Assembly (NCBI RefSeq): GCF_900961225.1 | Contig: NZ_CAAHFN010000058.1 | Coordinates: 1-64,000 of the forward strand | Length of the DNA: 64,000 bases | Origin: Modicisalibacter radicis | GTDB lineage: Bacteria > Pseudomonadota > Gammaproteobacteria > Pseudomonadales > Halomonadaceae | Reading direction: 5' to 3' | Shown: one piece after another, positions 26,456 through 34,784 of the stretch | Layout of the letters: each line of letters begins with the position of its first letter | How positions within the stretch are numbered: position 1 is the stretch's first letter | The notes under the pieces: model-generated | What the model saw: the letters and a program-made list of their open reading frames with translations, nothing else | Database searches by the model: none | Told to the model about the DNA's origin: nothing | Position numbers and translations under genes: made by a program

Positions 26456-27739
26456 TCAGCCATAGACGAAATTGACCAAGGACAGGGCAAAGGCCGGGAT
26501 ATAGGTGTTGATCATCAGTATCAGGAACAGCACCCCGATGAACCACAGATTGGTGCGAGTAGTGGCCCAGATATCAGATCTCGCAATCGAGCAGGAAGCA
26601 ATCAGCACACTTGCCACCGGCGGTGTCTGCTGGCCGATGGCCAGATTCAGCGTAACGACCAGGCCGAAGTGCAGCGGATCGATACCCACCGCCGTCACCA
26701 GAGGCAACACGATCGGAACGACCAGGATGATCGCCGCCGCCGAGTGCAGAAAGATCCCCAGGATCAGGAAGATGACGTTGAGTAGCGCCAGGATGATGTA
26801 CTTGTTGTCCGTCAGCTCGCTGATGGAGTTGGCCATCTGCTGTGGGATCTGGGTCTCGGTCAGATAGAGCCCCACCACGGCGGAGCTGGCCACCAGCAGC
26901 ATGACGACGGCGGTCTGGATGCCGGCATCGACACAGGACTTGTAGAATATCTTCAGGCTGAACTCGCGATAGACCACGGAGCTGATGAAGATGGCAACCA
27001 CCACGGCGAGCGCCGCCCCTTCGGTAGCAGTGACGATGCCACCAAAAATCCCGCCGAGAATGATGACCGGGATCAGCAGTGCCCAGATAGCCCCCTTGAA
27101 GGCCTCCCAGAGTCGCTTGGCCTGGAACTTTCCCTCGGAGGGGAAGTTATTTTTGCGGGCCAGGTAGTAGCACATGGCAGCCAGCCCCATGGCACCCAGC
27201 AGGCCGGGGAAAATTCCCGCGATGAACATCTTGACCACAGACTCGCCGGACATGACGGCATAGAGAATCATGGGGATCGAGGGCGGCAGGATAATGGCCA
27301 GACTGGCGGCCGAGGAGGAAATGGCTGCCGAAAATTCCTTGGAATAGCCCTTCTTGCGCATCGCCGGAATCAGGATGCTGCCAATGGCCGACACGCCGGC
27401 CACTGCCGAGCCGGAAATTTCGGCGAAGAAGATCGACGCGCCGATGGTCACCATGGACAGGCCACCCTTGATGAATCCGACCATGGCCATGGCCAAGTCG
27501 ATGAGACGGCGCGAGATACTGGAGGCATTCATGATCGCACCGGCCAGTATGAAAAGCGGAATCGCAATCAGAGGGAACTTGGTCGCACCGTCGAACATCA
27601 CCATACCGATGTTGGGTAATGCGAAGACACCGAAGCTCGCCACGGTGGCCAGGGCCCCCACGATACCCAGTGCCACGGCAACCGGTACATTGATGAGAAT
27701 CAGGGATATCAGCCCCGCGAACATAGATAATATGATCAT
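26456..27739 (-). CDS. dctM: TRAP transporter large permease (DctM-like)
   Basis: A 427-aa membrane protein with about a dozen hydrophobic segments, the large (catalytic) subunit of a TRAP sodium-driven importer. Typical stretches are FAEISGSAVAGVSAIGSILIPAMRKKGY and the late VTLNLAIGQQTPPVASVLI. It follows the small permease gene with a 31-base gap, and with DctP makes a complete three-component system. The region is noticeably richer in A+T than the surrounding genome. Confidence 0.93.
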   Translation of the reverse strand: MIILSMFAGLISLILINVPVAVALGIVGALATVASFGVFALPNIGMVMFDGATKFPLIAIPLFILAGAIMNASSISRRLIDLAMAMVGFIKGGLSMVTIGASIFFAEISGSAVAGVSAIGSILIPAMRKKGYSKEFSAAISSSAASLAIILPPSIPMILYAVMSGESVVKMFIAGIFPGLLGAMGLAAMCYYLARKNNFPSEGKFQAKRLWEAFKGAIWALLIPVIILGGIFGGIVTATEGAALAVVVAIFISSVVYREFSLKIFYKSCVDAGIQTAVVMLLVASSAVVGLYLTETQIPQQMANSISELTDNKYIILALLNVIFLILGIFLHSAAAIILVVPIVLPLVTAVGIDPLHFGLVVTLNLAIGQQTPPVASVLIASCSIARSDIWATTRTNLWFIGVLFLILMINTYIPAFALSLVNFVYG

Positions 27740-27770
27740 TGTTTAATCTCCGCTGGTTCGCTGATTCCTG

Positions 27771-28370
27771 TCAGGTCCGTCCGGGGGCGCGGCTGCCGGC
27801 CTGCTCGGTGGGGCTATCATCCGCGTCCGCACGAGCCTCGTCGGGATTGATACCCGCCTCGTCCAACTCATGGTCGATGAAGCCCGCTCCGCGAGCGCTC
27901 TCGATCACCTCTGGCAAGCGAAGCAACTGAGCGATGATGAACAGCGCCGAACCGATGGGAATGACGGATTGGGTGAGCTGCAGCGAGACACTGGTCAAGC
28001 TCACCAGCGTCGATCCCTCCAGGATCACTACCACCTGATAGCCGGTGTAGCCGAGCAGCACGAAGAAGGCGATGGTAATGGCCTCCGCCAGCAGTGCCAC
28101 CGGTAGGCGAATACGCGGCGATGCCATATTGATGATGCTGGGGCAGGTAATATGGGCACCCTTGGCCGCGGCCAGGGCCGCCCCGTAATAGGTCAACCAA
28201 GCCAGTCCCACCGAGGCGACCTCGTCATACCAACTAAAGGGGGATCCAAGCAGGCGTGACATGAAGCCGACTATCACCACTCCCGACAACGCCACGACAT
28301 TCAGGAAAACGATGAATTCCAGCAGCTTCTGGTAGGCTGCCTTGCACTGTTTCAAGGTCACGTTGGCCAT
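27771..28370 (-). CDS. dctQ: TRAP transporter small permease (DctQ-like)
   Basis: A 199-aa protein with four transmembrane helices, the small membrane subunit of the TRAP importer. The second helix region SPFSWYDEVASVGLAWLTYYGAALAAAKGAHI matches the DctQ family core. The C-terminal 40 residues are hydrophilic and acidic. It lies between dctP (85 bases upstream) and dctM. Confidence 0.9.
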   Translation of the reverse strand: MANVTLKQCKAAYQKLLEFIVFLNVVALSGVVIVGFMSRLLGSPFSWYDEVASVGLAWLTYYGAALAAAKGAHITCPSIINMASPRIRLPVALLAEAITIAFFVLLGYTGYQVVVILEGSTLVSLTSVSLQLTQSVIPIGSALFIIAQLLRLPEVIESARGAGFIDHELDEAGINPDEARADADDSPTEQAGSRAPGRT

Positions 28371-28455
28371 CTCCGGGGAAAGAAGGGAGAGGACACACCC
28401 CGCCGCGACCTTGTCGCTGCGCGTGGCATGCCCGGTACCATTGACTCAGGCAAGA

Positions 28456-29427
28456 TCAGCGAAGTGCGTCGACCTTCTCGATCATCTCTCGCCCGCCATC
28501 CACTTCATTGCCGAACTTCTCGTAGATCGACGCAGAGCCATCAACGAAGGCTTGGGTATCCACCTTGTTGATCTGCAGCCCCGCCTCCTCGAACTTGGCA
28601 AGCAGACTGTCGTCGAGCTTGGCACCCTGCTCCAAGGCATACTCCTCGACTTCCTCGGCCGTCTCGACCAATACCTGACGGACATCCTCGGGCAGGCGAC
28701 TCCAACTGGCGCCGGCCAGCACATAGGCCGGGGTGTAGACGTGATTGGAAAGCGACAGATAGTCCTGCACCTCCTGGAAGCGCTGTGAGTAAATCTGTAC
28801 CAGCGGGTTTTCCTGGCCATCCATGGCGCCGGTCTGGAGGGCAACGAAAGCCTCCGACAAGGCCATCGGGGCCGGGTTCGCGCCGTAGCTCTTGAACATC
28901 TCCACGCGCCACACGCCGTTGGGTGTTCTTAGCTTGATGCCCTCGAGATCGGAAGGCACGTTGATAGGCCGGGTATTGTTCGTGATCTGTCGGAAGCCGT
29001 TCTCCCAGATACCGATAATCTTGTAGCCCTTGGAATCAGCCGCGGAATAGAGCTCGTCACGCAGGAAGTCATCACGAACCCGACGCATATGATCCCGATC
29101 TTCGATGAGATAGGGCATCTCGAAGAGAGAAAATTCGGGAGCCACGCTGCTCATGATCGAGGAGGGTAGAGCGAGATCTATCGTGCCCAACTTCAGTTTA
29201 TTGAGCATCTGTGAGTCATTCCCTAACTGGCTGGAGCCGTAGACGACCACCTCAGCTTTTCCCTCGAGCTTGTCATTGGCGATCTTGGCGAATTCATTGG
29301 CTGAAATCTCGAATAGAGAACCAGGCCCACCCACGTGGCCGAACTTGATCTCACGCTCCTGAGCGTTGGCTGCCTGTACGCCGAAAGCAAGCGCGGTGGC
29401 GAGTAACGCTGTCTTTATGGCTTTCAT
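28456..29427 (-). CDS. dctP: TRAP transporter substrate-binding protein (DctP-like)
   Basis: Periplasmic solute receptor, 323 aa, with a signal peptide (MKAIKTALLATALAFGVQAANA). Family landmarks are the GHVGGPGSLFEISANEFAKI opening and the ligand-carboxylate arginine region LRTPNGVWRVEMFKSYGANP. The latter, with QTGAMDGQENP, points to a carboxylate ligand. The ATG at 29427 follows GGAGAA; upstream in-frame codons lie in the promoter. It is the first gene after an AT-rich promoter region and likely the most expressed of the locus. Confidence 0.92.
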   Translation of the reverse strand: MKAIKTALLATALAFGVQAANAQEREIKFGHVGGPGSLFEISANEFAKIANDKLEGKAEVVVYGSSQLGNDSQMLNKLKLGTIDLALPSSIMSSVAPEFSLFEMPYLIEDRDHMRRVRDDFLRDELYSAADSKGYKIIGIWENGFRQITNNTRPINVPSDLEGIKLRTPNGVWRVEMFKSYGANPAPMALSEAFVALQTGAMDGQENPLVQIYSQRFQEVQDYLSLSNHVYTPAYVLAGASWSRLPEDVRQVLVETAEEVEEYALEQGAKLDDSLLAKFEEAGLQINKVDTQAFVDGSASIYEKFGNEVDGGREMIEKVDALR

Positions 29428-29801
29428 ATCGTTCTCCGAAGTGTCGTTGTTTTTGTAGGTCAGCCATGGCAGTGGCCTACCGAAGCCCGTCTGCGCGGGC
29501 CCCTTTTCGGCCGGCGTGGTTGTGCCTCGTTGTGCTGGCGTGAGTGGCGACAAACCCGACCTGGCATTGAATATGGATACATAATTCAAAATTCGAAATT
29601 ATACTTTAGTCCGCCGGAAGGATACTTCGGAAAAAACAAAATTCTTATTAAACATTAAGTTATAAAACGGAAGGCGGCGTGATCGGTGACCGATCACTCT
29701 AGTCAAGCGCAGGAATACGAGCCAGTGGGCTGCTCGCTGCGGGATATACGGGATAGCTCAGCGGCTTGGCTTGCGCCTGGGAATGCCCCTCTCGACGACA
29801 A
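29428..29801. promoter_or_regulatory. 374-base AT-rich promoter region upstream of dctP
   Basis: No gene is visible. The segment 29580-29670 is strikingly AT-rich for this genome and probably holds the promoter of the dctP-led operon. It contains the dyad TATGGATACATA (29572-29583, outer four pairs symmetric) and a perfect 19-base palindrome (29679-29697). Both are candidates for binding by the divergent GntR regulator. Confidence 0.5.
29679..29697. promoter_or_regulatory. Perfect 19-base palindrome, candidate operator
   Basis: GTGATCGGTGACCGATCAC has nine perfectly paired positions per arm around a single central base. A loop of one base makes a terminator unlikely, so a dimeric regulator site is favoured. 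It lies between the GlcG/HbpS-like gene and dctP. Confidence 0.5.
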
Positions 29802-30263
29802 TCAATCCGGCGCCAGACCGGGCCGGAAACCCGCCTCACGAATCCCCGCCATGGCCGCCCGTTCGTCTTCGTCGGAAGAAGCGCCGCTGATGCCGACTGC
29901 ACCGATCACCCGGTTTTCGTCATCGAGAATCACGACGCCACCGGGCACGGGCACGAACTGCCCATCCGAGGCAGCCGCTACCGAGGCCAGAAAGGCGGGG
30001 CGCTCCGAATTACGCTCTCCCACGACGCGGCTGGCCACACCGTTGCCGAGCGCAGCATAGGCTTTGCCCTTGGCAACAGGAAAGCGTAGCGGTGCACAGC
30101 CATCCTCACGCTCGACGGCGATGATATTGCCCCCCATGTCGAGCACGACTACCGTCAGTGGTTCCATGCCGGCACTGCGGGCCTCACGGAACGCCGTTTC
30201 GATGACCTGACGGGCTTGGAGACGAGAAACCTGGACGTGAGAGAGATATACCTTGCCGGCCAT
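29802..30263 (-). CDS. GlcG/HbpS family protein (locus copy 1)
   Basis: A 153-aa single-domain GlcG/HbpS (DUF336) protein. The pattern PLTVVVLDMGGNIIAVEREDGC, KAYAALG and the glycine-rich GGVVILDDENRVIGAVGISGA are typical. Members are often encoded with 2-hydroxyacid oxidation genes; some bind heme, others assist diol/glycolate enzymes. The start at 30263 follows AGGAG at good spacing, preferred over an upstream ATG at 30308. It is first in the minus-strand catabolic locus and divergent from the GntR regulator. Confidence 0.85.
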   Translation of the reverse strand: MAGKVYLSHVQVSRLQARQVIETAFREARSAGMEPLTVVVLDMGGNIIAVEREDGCAPLRFPVAKGKAYAALGNGVASRVVGERNSERPAFLASVAAASDGQFVPVPGGVVILDDENRVIGAVGISGASSDEDERAAMAGIREAGFRPGLAPD

Positions 30264-30395
30264 GAGCAGCTCCTGGGACGGGTGATTGTTATTGTCTTGG
30301 TTTTGCATTCATAATACCGTTCAAGGAACCCAGTCAAGGCGACGCAGCTGGACTCTGTGCGTTTCGCCACTCCCTTCTCCGATCAAGAACCGACA

Positions 30396-31088
30396 ATGGA
30401 AAAGATCCAGCATAGGAACCTCTATCGTGAAGTTGCCGATCGTGTTCGGGAACTTATCGAACAGGGTACTTTGATGCCAGGCGAGCGCATCTCGGAAAAG
30501 AAGCTCTGCGAACAGTTCGGTGTATCGCGTACACCGCTACGCGAGGCACTCAAGGTGATGGCCTCGGAGGGCTTGGTGGAGCTACTGCCCAACCGTGGCG
30601 CACGCGTTACCCGCCTGACCGTGAAAAAGGTACGCAACACCTACGATGTAATGGCCGCGCTGGAGGGTCTGTCAGGTGAACTGGCCTGCCAGAACATTAC
30701 TGAAGAAGAATTTTCGGTTATCAAACGGCTTCATGAGACGATGCTCGAGCACTACCAGCAGCGGGAATTGCAACCCTATTTTCGGGTCAATCAACAGATC
30801 CACGAACGCATTATCGCAGCGGCCGGTAACGAGGTACTCGAAGAGATGTACAGCAACCTCAGCCAACGCGTAAAGCGTGTCCGCTATTCAAAGAAGATGA
30901 CGGATGATTTTTGGCGACGCGCCGTTGAGGACCATGAAGCCATGATCGATGCGCTGCAGAAACGTGACGGCCTCATGCTGGGAAGAATTCTTCGCGAACA
31001 TTTATGCAACAAGCTCGAAGTCGCTTCCATCGAGGGCATGATTGAAGAGGAGGAAAACGAGCTTTCCTCCCGGGCGGCTTCTTACTGA
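30396..31088 (+). CDS. GntR family regulator (FCD effector domain)
   Basis: A 230-aa one-component repressor: winged helix (residues about 10-75; ISEKKLCEQFGVSRTPLREALKVMASEGLV, with NRGARVT at the wing) and an all-helical FCD domain. Metal-ligand-like residues of FCD proteins are visible (the N-x3-H pattern NQQIH, and DDFWRRAVEDHEAMIDAL). It is divergent from the GlcG-like/TRAP/CaiB locus and almost certainly controls it in response to a carboxylic acid. The ATG at 30396 begins the conserved region. Confidence 0.88.
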   Translation: MEKIQHRNLYREVADRVRELIEQGTLMPGERISEKKLCEQFGVSRTPLREALKVMASEGLVELLPNRGARVTRLTVKKVRNTYDVMAALEGLSGELACQNITEEEFSVIKRLHETMLEHYQQRELQPYFRVNQQIHERIIAAAGNEVLEEMYSNLSQRVKRVRYSKKMTDDFWRRAVEDHEAMIDALQKRDGLMLGRILREHLCNKLEVASIEGMIEEEENELSSRAASY

Positions 31089-31098
31089 GTCCAGGCCG

Positions 31099-31875
31099 TC
31101 ACTGCCACGCCTCCAGGCGCATCGCCGAACGCACCAGTCGTTCATTCTCGGCCTCGATCTCGCGCAGACTGGCGCCGATGCTCTCGAGATGTTCCAGTGC
31201 CGCCTGCCGGGCGACCTCGGCGTCCTGCTCGATCACCGCCCGATACAACCGCTCGTGCTGGCGGTTGATCCGCTCGCGCGACGCCGGCCGGTGGTAGAGA
31301 TTCTTGACCGAGGCGAAGACCGAGCTCAGCAGCAGGTCGGTCAGGCTCTGCAGGGTGTGGACCAGCACCGGGTTGTGCGAGGCCTCGCAGATCGACAAAT
31401 GGAAGCCGTGGTCGTAGCGTGCCAGGCGCTCGACATCGATCTCGCCGGGCTGATCGACATAGTTCGCCATCGCCTCGTAGCGGTGGCCGATGACCACCCG
31501 GTCGGCCGCAGTGCCGCGCAGCGCCGCCAGCCTCGCCGATTCGCCCTCGAGCAGGGCCCGTACCTCGAGCAGGTCGTAGAGCGTGCGCGGATGGTCGCGG
31601 AACAGATGCATCAACGGACTGTCGTCGCGGCGTGGAATCAATCGGGCGACCACCGAGCCACGCCCCTGCCGGGTTTCGATGATGCCCTTGCCGCGCAATA
31701 CCCGCAGTCCCTCGCGCAACGAGGCGCGCGACACGCCCAGCTTGTCGCACAAGCGACGCTCCGAAGGCAGCAGTTGACCGGGACGGATGATTCCGTCGAG
31801 CACCAGTTGCTCGAGTTTGGCGGCCACCGCATCGGGCATTCGAGTACCGCTTGGCATCGTGGAATGCGCAACCAT
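31099..31875 (-). CDS. glcC: GntR/FadR family regulator of glycolate use (GlcC-like)
   Basis: A 258-aa GntR regulator with winged helix (LLPSERRLCDKLGVSRASLREGLRVLRGKGIIETRQGRGSVV) and FCD domain (residues about 100-235). It is divergent from glcD, the position of glcC in other bacteria. A TGGTC-G-GACCA operator of the LldR/PdhR/GlcC class lies in the shared promoter. The ATG at 31875 was chosen because GGGGGAG lies just upstream. Glycolate or glyoxylate is the likely effector. Confidence 0.88.
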   Translation of the reverse strand: MVAHSTMPSGTRMPDAVAAKLEQLVLDGIIRPGQLLPSERRLCDKLGVSRASLREGLRVLRGKGIIETRQGRGSVVARLIPRRDDSPLMHLFRDHPRTLYDLLEVRALLEGESARLAALRGTAADRVVIGHRYEAMANYVDQPGEIDVERLARYDHGFHLSICEASHNPVLVHTLQSLTDLLLSSVFASVKNLYHRPASRERINRQHERLYRAVIEQDAEVARQAALEHLESIGASLREIEAENERLVRSAMRLEAWQ

Positions 31876-31994
31876 GCTGGCTCTCCCCCGGACGCCCGCG
31901 CGGCGCCCCTTAGGCGGTTGAATGTCGGGCAAAGCGCCCGGCGCATGGGCTTATTGAAAACCTGGAAATGCATTTCATAAATACGACTAATGGC

Positions 31995-32005
31995 TGGTCG
32001 GACCA
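31995..32005. promoter_or_regulatory. GlcC-type operator (TGGTCGGACCA)
   Basis: A perfect palindrome matching the TGGT-N3-ACCA consensus of FadR-subfamily regulators such as PdhR and LldR. It lies 115 bases before glcD and 120 bases before the regulator gene. A second, partial copy of the half-sites follows at 32006-32017 (TGGACCAATGG). Confidence 0.7.
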
Positions 32006-32119
32006 GTGGACCAATGGCTGGACAGGGCCGTGACGAAGAGCCAGATTGAGAGACCCAACTGAACCCATCATGCGGCGCCGGTCGGCCTACGGACCGCGCC
32101 CGGACAGCGGGAGCGCGCC

Positions 32120-33619
32120 ATGAACATTCTCTACGACGAGCGGCTCGACGGGGCGCTGGCGACGCCCGACAAGGGCAGCGTGCTCGCCGACCTGCAGCAG
32201 GCGCTCCCCGACATGACCCTGCTGCATCGCGCGGAGGACCTGCGTCCGTTCGAGTGCGATGGCCTCTCGGTGTATCGCGTGCTGCCCATGCTGGTCGCCA
32301 TGCCGCACACCCTGGAGCAGGTCGAGATCCTGATGCGCCGCTGTCACGCCCTCGGCGTACCGGTGGTCACGCGGGGCGCCGGCACCGGCCTGTCGGGCGG
32401 CGCGCTGCCGCTCGAGAAGGGCGTGTTGCTGGTGATGTCGCGCTTCGCCCGGATTCTCGATGTCGACCCCCAGGCGCGCACCGCACGCGTCCAGCCGGGG
32501 GTGCGCAACCTGGCGATCTCCGAGGCCGCCGCGCCGCATGGGCTGTACTACGCGCCCGACCCGTCATCGCAGATCGCCTGTTCGATCGGCGGCAACGTCG
32601 CCGAGAACGCCGGCGGCGTGCACTGCCTCAAGTACGGCCTGACCGTGCACAACGTGCTGCGCCTCGATGTGATCACCATCGAGGGCGAGCGCATGACCCT
32701 GGGCGCGGACGCCTTCGACGCCCCCGGCTTCGATCTGCTGGCGCTGTTCAACGGCTCCGAGGGCATGCTCGGGGTGATCACCGAGATCACCGTCAAGCTG
32801 TTGCCCCAGCCGCAGTGCGCCAAGGTGCTGATGGCCAGCTTCGACGACGTGGGCAAGGCCGGCAAGGCGGTCGGCGACATCATCGCCGCGGGGATCGTCC
32901 CCGGCGGCCTGGAGATGATGGACAAGCTAGCCATCCGCGCCGCCGAGGACTTCGTCAGGGCCGGCTATCCGGTCGGGGCCGAGGCGATTCTGCTCTGCGA
33001 ACTCGACGGCGTGGAGAGCGATGTCGACGACGACTGCCAGGCGGTACGCAGGGTGCTCGAGGCCGCCGGCGCGACGGCCATCGACCAGGCCCGCGACGAC
33101 GCCGAGCGCGCGCGCTTCTGGGCCGGCCGCAAGGCCGCCTTCCCCGCGGTCGGGCGCATGTCGCCGGACTACTACTGCATGGACGGCACCATCCCGCGCC
33201 GCGAACTGCCGAGAGTGCTCAAGGGGATAGCCGACCTATCGGAACAATATGGCCTGGCGGTGGCCAACGTCTTTCACGCCGGCGACGGCAACATGCACCC
33301 GCTGATCCTGTTCGACGCCAACCAGCCCGGCGAGCTGGAACTCGCCGAGACCGTCGGCGGCAGGATCCTCGAGCTGTGCGTCGAGGCCGGCGGCAGCATC
33401 ACCGGCGAGCACGGCGTGGGTCGCGAGAAGATCAATCAGATGTGCAGCCAGTTCCGCCCCGACGAGCTGAGCGTCTTTCACGCCGTCAAGGCCGCCTTCG
33501 ACGAGTCGCGCCTGCTCAACCCGGGCAAGAACGTGCCGACGCTGGCCCGTTGCGCCGAATTCGGCGCCATGCACGTGCACAACGGGGAATTGCCGCACCC
33601 CGAGCTGCCGCGCTTCTGA
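32120..33619 (+). CDS. glcD: Glycolate oxidase subunit GlcD
   Basis: FAD-binding catalytic subunit, 499 aa, oxidising glycolate (and D-lactate) to glyoxylate. The PCMH-type FAD fold shows VVTRGAGTGLSGGALPLEKG and GGNVAENAGGVHCLKYG. The C-terminal VAO domain has NVFHAGDGNMHPLI and SITGEHGVGREKI, the catalytic histidine regions. It is first in glcDEF-glcG, divergent from glcC. Confidence 0.95.
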   Translation: MNILYDERLDGALATPDKGSVLADLQQALPDMTLLHRAEDLRPFECDGLSVYRVLPMLVAMPHTLEQVEILMRRCHALGVPVVTRGAGTGLSGGALPLEKGVLLVMSRFARILDVDPQARTARVQPGVRNLAISEAAAPHGLYYAPDPSSQIACSIGGNVAENAGGVHCLKYGLTVHNVLRLDVITIEGERMTLGADAFDAPGFDLLALFNGSEGMLGVITEITVKLLPQPQCAKVLMASFDDVGKAGKAVGDIIAAGIVPGGLEMMDKLAIRAAEDFVRAGYPVGAEAILLCELDGVESDVDDDCQAVRRVLEAAGATAIDQARDDAERARFWAGRKAAFPAVGRMSPDYYCMDGTIPRRELPRVLKGIADLSEQYGLAVANVFHAGDGNMHPLILFDANQPGELELAETVGGRILELCVEAGGSITGEHGVGREKINQMCSQFRPDELSVFHAVKAAFDESRLLNPGKNVPTLARCAEFGAMHVHNGELPHPELPRF

Positions 33620-33628
33620 GGAGCGATG

Positions 33629-34783
33629 ATGAGCCAGGATTCACACGACGCGAACCGCCACGAGCAGGACCGCCACCCGACCCACGCCGAGGCGAACCGG
33701 CCGGCGGACCAGGATGCCAGCGAGGCGCTCGCCGAACGCGTCCGCCGCGCGCATGCGGACAGAACGCCGCTACGCATCGTCGGCGGCGACACCAAGGCGT
33801 TCTATGGTCGCCGAGTCGACATTTCCGGCGTCGGCGAGACGCTATCCACCTCTGCGCATCGCGGCATCGTCCACTACGACCCGGTCGAGCTGGTCGTCTC
33901 GGTGCGCGCCGGGACCCGGCTGAGCACACTCGAAGCGGCGCTCGACGCCGAGGGCCAGCGACTGGCCTGCGAGCCGCCACACTTCGGCGAGACCGCCACG
34001 GTCGGCGGCATGGCCGCCGCCGGGCTTTCCGGGCCGCGCCGCCCCTGGGCCGGTGCGGTGCGCGACTTCGTGCTCGGTATCCGCCTGATCGGCCACGATG
34101 GCACGCAACTGCGCTTCGGCGGCGAAGTGATGAAGAACGTCGCCGGCTACGATCTGTCGCGACTGATGATAGGCGCCCAGGGCTGCCTGGGCGTGCTCAG
34201 CGAGGTGTCGTTCAAGGTATTGCCCAAGCCCGCCGCCACGCGCGGCCTGCGCCTGGCGATGCCACTCGAGAGCGCGCTGGAGCGCCTCGCCGAGTGGGGC
34301 CGCAAGCCCTGGCCGATCAGCGCCGCGAGCTACCATGACGGTGCGCTCCACCTGCGTCTGGAGGGCGGCGCCGGTTCGGTCGCGCAGACCGCCGGGCAGC
34401 TCGGCGGCGATACGCTCGAAGCCGACTACTGGGCAGCGCTTCGCGAACAGCGCCTGGCACTGTTCACCGACGACGACCCGCGCCCGCTGTGGCGCCTGTC
34501 GCTACCCAACAACATTCCACCATTGGCGCTCGACGGCGACGTCCTGTACGACTGGGCCGGAGCCCAGCGCTGGCTGCGCAGCGACGCCCCCGCCGCGACC
34601 ATCCACGCGGCCGCGGCCCGCGCCGGCGGCCACGCCAGCTGCTTCCGGGGGCAGCACGGCGCGCACCCCGACGAGCCCTTCGCGCCGCTGTCACCGGTGC
34701 TCGCCAAGTATCATCAGCGGCTCAAGCAGCAACTCGACCCGTACGGCATCTTCAATCCCGGCCGGCTCTACGAGGCTCTCTGA
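33629..34783 (+). CDS. glcE: Glycolate oxidase subunit GlcE (FAD-binding)
   Basis: A 384-aa second FAD-binding subunit of the glycolate oxidase complex. The PCMH segment is compact (RIVGGDTKAFYGRRV; ETATVGGMAAAGLSGPRRPWAGAVRDFVLG). The C terminus (YHQRLKQQLDPYGIFNPGRLY) is typical of GlcE. I use the ATG at 33629, five bases after AGGAG; the ATG at 33626 is closer to it. It lies two bases before glcF. Confidence 0.93.
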   Translation: MSQDSHDANRHEQDRHPTHAEANRPADQDASEALAERVRRAHADRTPLRIVGGDTKAFYGRRVDISGVGETLSTSAHRGIVHYDPVELVVSVRAGTRLSTLEAALDAEGQRLACEPPHFGETATVGGMAAAGLSGPRRPWAGAVRDFVLGIRLIGHDGTQLRFGGEVMKNVAGYDLSRLMIGAQGCLGVLSEVSFKVLPKPAATRGLRLAMPLESALERLAEWGRKPWPISAASYHDGALHLRLEGGAGSVAQTAGQLGGDTLEADYWAALREQRLALFTDDDPRPLWRLSLPNNIPPLALDGDVLYDWAGAQRWLRSDAPAATIHAAAARAGGHASCFRGQHGAHPDEPFAPLSPVLAKYHQRLKQQLDPYGIFNPGRLYEAL

Positions 34784-34784
34784 C

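Noticed and set aside
29679..29697. Terminator for the GlcG/HbpS-like gene
   Set aside because: A one-base centre leaves no workable loop and no T tract follows on the minus strand, so an operator is preferred.
32254..34338. 694-codon plus-strand frame over glcD and glcE
   Set aside because: It lies out of frame with two textbook glycolate oxidase subunits; the Arg/Pro/Gly-rich translation is a shadow.
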